Assembly (NCBI RefSeq): GCF_009755725.1
Contig: NZ_CP046619.1
Coordinates: 744,001-808,000 of the forward strand
Source of the DNA: Diaminobutyricimonas sp. LJ205
GTDB lineage: Bacteria; Actinomycetota; Actinomycetes; Actinomycetales; Microbacteriaceae
Reading direction: 5' to 3'
DNA: 64,000 nucleotides
A model generated the notes under the pieces. It saw nothing but the letters and a program-made list of their open reading frames with translations, had not been told where the DNA came from and searched no databases. Each line of letters begins with the position of its first letter. Positions within the stretch are counted from its first letter, which is position 1. The translations under genes and the position numbers were made by a program. Below, piece after piece: positions 62,482-64,000 of this stretch.

Positions 62482-63639
62482 GTGCCAGCAGTCAATCTCG
62501 GTATGCCCAAGGTCCCCGAAGTCCTGAGTCCCCGTCGCAAGACGCGCCAGATCAAGGTGGGGAAGGTGCTGGTCGGCGGAGACGCCCCCGTCAGTGTGCA
62601 GTCGATGACCACGACGCCGACGACCAACATCAACGCGACCCTGCAGCAGATCGCCGAGCTCACCGCCTCGGGCTGCGACATCGTGCGCGTCGCGGTGCCC
62701 AGCCGGGATGACGCCGAGGCGCTGCCGATCATCGCCAAGAAGAGCCAGATCCCGGTGATCGCGGACATCCACTTCCAGCCGAACTACGTGTATGCGGCAA
62801 TCGACGCGGGATGCGCCGCCGTTCGAGTGAACCCCGGAAACATCCGCAAATTCGACGACCAGGTCGGCGAGATCGCGAAGCGCGCCAAGGAAGCAGGAGT
62901 CAGCATCCGCATCGGCGTCAACGCCGGATCGCTCGACCCGCGGCTGCTGCAGAAATACGGCAAGGCCACCCCGGAAGCCCTCGTCGAGAGCGCCGTCTGG
63001 GAGGCGAGCCTGTTCGAGGAGCACGACTTCCACGACTTCAAGATCTCGGTCAAGCACAACGATCCGATCGTGATGGTGAAGGCCTACCGGCTGCTGTCCG
63101 AACGCGGCGACTGGCCACTGCACCTCGGAGTCACGGAGGCGGGCCCCGCCTTCCAGGGCACCATCAAGAGCGCCACAGCGTTCGGCATCCTGCTCTCCGA
63201 GGGCATCGGCGACACCATCCGCGTCTCCCTGTCCGCCCCGCCGGTCGAAGAGGTCAAGGTCGGCCTGCAGATCCTGCAGTCGCTGAACCTGCGCGAACGC
63301 AAGCTTGAGATCGTCTCCTGCCCGAGCTGCGGCCGGGCACAGGTCGACGTGTACACGCTCGCCGACGACGTCACCAAGGGCCTCGAGGGCATGACCGTTC
63401 CGCTGCGCGTCGCCGTCATGGGCTGCGTCGTGAACGGCCCCGGCGAGGCACGCGAGGCCGACCTCGGTGTCGCCTCCGGCAACGGCAAGGGCCAGATCTT
63501 CGTCAAGGGCGAGGTCATCAAAACCGTGCCGGAATCCGAGATCGTGCAGACCCTGATCGATGAAGCGAACCGGATCGCGTCCGAGATGCCCGCGAGTGAC
63601 ACCTCCACCGGAGACCCCGTCGTCACGGTCGGCCACTGA
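62482..63639 (+). CDS. ispG: 4-hydroxy-3-methylbut-2-enyl diphosphate synthase
   Basis: A 385-residue iron-sulfur enzyme of the MEP pathway (also called GcpE). TIM-barrel N-terminal part: [45 protein letters not shown]. The [4Fe-4S] ligands are in [13 protein letters not shown] and [17 protein letters not shown], where the Glu of PGE is the fourth ligand. GTG 62482. It acts downstream of dxr at 44265-45344 in the same pathway. Confidence 0.97.
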   Translation: MPAVNLGMPKVPEVLSPRRKTRQIKVGKVLVGGDAPVSVQSMTTTPTTNINATLQQIAELTASGCDIVRVAVPSRDDAEALPIIAKKSQIPVIADIHFQPNYVYAAIDAGCAAVRVNPGNIRKFDDQVGEIAKRAKEAGVSIRIGVNAGSLDPRLLQKYGKATPEALVESAVWEASLFEEHDFHDFKISVKHNDPIVMVKAYRLLSERGDWPLHLGVTEAGPAFQGTIKSATAFGILLSEGIGDTIRVSLSAPPVEEVKVGLQILQSLNLRERKLEIVSCPSCGRAQVDVYTLADDVTKGLEGMTVPLRVAVMGCVVNGPGEAREADLGVASGNGKGQIFVKGEVIKTVPESEIVQTLIDEANRIASEMPASDTSTGDPVVTVGH

Positions 63640-63640
63640 G

Positions 63641-63685
63641 CCCAGCCCGCGCGATCTGGTCGGTCTGGCCCCAGCCCACGCGATC
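63641..63685. repeat. 16-bp direct repeat after ispG
   Basis: CCCAGCCCGCGCGATC at 63641-63656 recurs with one change at 63670-63685, 29 bp apart, directly after the ispG stop. The rest of the 152-bp gap holds only the probable promoter of the next gene. Confidence 0.5.
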
Positions 63686-63733
63686 CCGCTCAACGGCCCG
63701 CCTTCCGGACGCCGAACCCATAGAAGTCAGGAA

Positions 63734-63761
63734 TTCACAGAAGCCTCGTTCTGGGTAGGCT
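63734..63761 (+). promoter_or_regulatory. Possible promoter of the ketosynthase gene
   Basis: TTCACA (63734-63739), a 16-bp spacer and TAGGCT (63756-63761) precede the GTG at 63792 by 30 bases. The hexamers are moderate matches, so it is tentative. Confidence 0.35.
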
Positions 63762-63791
63762 GGGACACACCCTCGGCGAAGGCAGGGTTAT

Positions 63792-64000
63792 GTGAACGGC
63801 AATTCCAACTTCCGGCACAGCAACACCTCGCTTTTGGCGGTCGCCGCCACGATAGCTCCGGTCGTTGTCACCTCTGCCGAGATCGACAACGGACTTCGTT
63901 CCTCGCTCAAGCGGCTGCACCTGCCGAAGGGTCTGCTTCAGCGTCTTGCGGGCGTCTACGAGCGTCGCGCCTGGGACTCCACCATGAGCTTCGACGAAGC
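63792..64000 (+). CDS. 3-oxoacyl-ACP synthase III family protein, OleA-like (3' end outside window)
   Basis: The first 69 codons from GTG 63792 are present, with GGCAGGG upstream. They begin MNGNSNFRHSNTSLLAVAAT and continue with APVVVTSAEIDNGLRSSLKR, LHLPKGLLQRLAGVYERRAW. This N-terminus is like that of actinobacterial thiolase-fold ketosynthases of the OleA type, which condense fatty acyl-CoAs head to head in olefin synthesis, and differs from FabH. The catalytic Cys lies beyond the window, so activity cannot be judged. Confidence 0.7.
   Translation, partial: MNGNSNFRHSNTSLLAVAATIAPVVVTSAEIDNGLRSSLKRLHLPKGLLQRLAGVYERRAWDSTMSFDE

Overview
This is a 64 kb stretch of a high-GC actinobacterial chromosome. 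GTG/TTG starts, 4-bp GTGA/ATGA gene overlaps, the gene families present and the intergenic repeats all point to Microbacteriaceae; this family-level call is inference. No rRNA, tRNA, CRISPR, phage or insertion-sequence transposase gene was seen.

Layout. 1-3.7 kb: end of the F1Fo ATP synthase operon (atpA partial, atpG, atpD, atpC) closed by a strong terminator. 3.8-7.6 kb: housekeeping genes (YaaA, Ogt, aldo/keto reductase, DUF4192). 7.6-10.8 kb: an lrp-aminotransferase-FAD oxidoreductase operon that looks like polyamine or amine catabolism. 10.9-28.2 kb: a near-continuous operon of FHA protein, PP2C phosphatase, Ser/Thr kinase, 1963-residue Ig-like/Fn3 surface protein, MoxR ATPase, DUF58, transglutaminase-like membrane protein, zinc-ribbon/FHA protein and FtsK/SpoIIIE (EccC-like) ATPase. 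It resembles the kinase-Fn3-AAA-DUF58-transglutaminase (PFNA) cluster of bifidobacteria. Its transglutaminase domain lacks the Cys and His expected of the catalytic triad.

28.2-41.6 kb: nitrogen and amine metabolism: alanine dehydrogenase, a spermidine/putrescine-type ABC transporter whose binding-protein gene is frameshifted, a class III aminotransferase, a DGPF protein with an ECF42-type sigma factor, asparaginase, GabT, OsmC, alcohol dehydrogenase and a membrane protein. 41.8-48.4 kb: a second GabT, an FKBP lipoprotein, dxr, a divergent kinase/lipoprotein pair and the site-2 protease. 48.4-49.35 kb is a 0.9 kb gene-free patch packed with palindromes and tandem repeats.

49.3-61.8 kb: a catabolic cassette of thiolase, Liv-type ABC transporter, acyl-CoA ligase, TetR, 3-hydroxybutyrate dehydrogenase-like SDR, two alpha/beta hydrolases and both subunits of a 3-oxoacid CoA-transferase. 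Together these could take a hydroxyacyl substrate from uptake to acetyl-CoA. It lies between the site-2 protease and ispG. In many actinobacteria dxr, the site-2 protease and ispG are close neighbours, so the cassette probably interrupted that block. 61.85-62.45 kb: a small GIY-YIG nuclease gene bracketed by perfect 24-bp inverted repeats and followed by an expanded repeat cluster. The window ends with ispG and the first 69 codons of an OleA/KAS III-like ketosynthase.

The least explained DNA is the repeat system: a roughly 98-bp element in three copies whose central hairpin changes sequence with compensatory substitutions, a 29-30-bp tandem array starting at one element's end, three related GACTCGCC hairpins, and a dispersed GCTCGACCAGCG family concentrated around the GIY-YIG gene.
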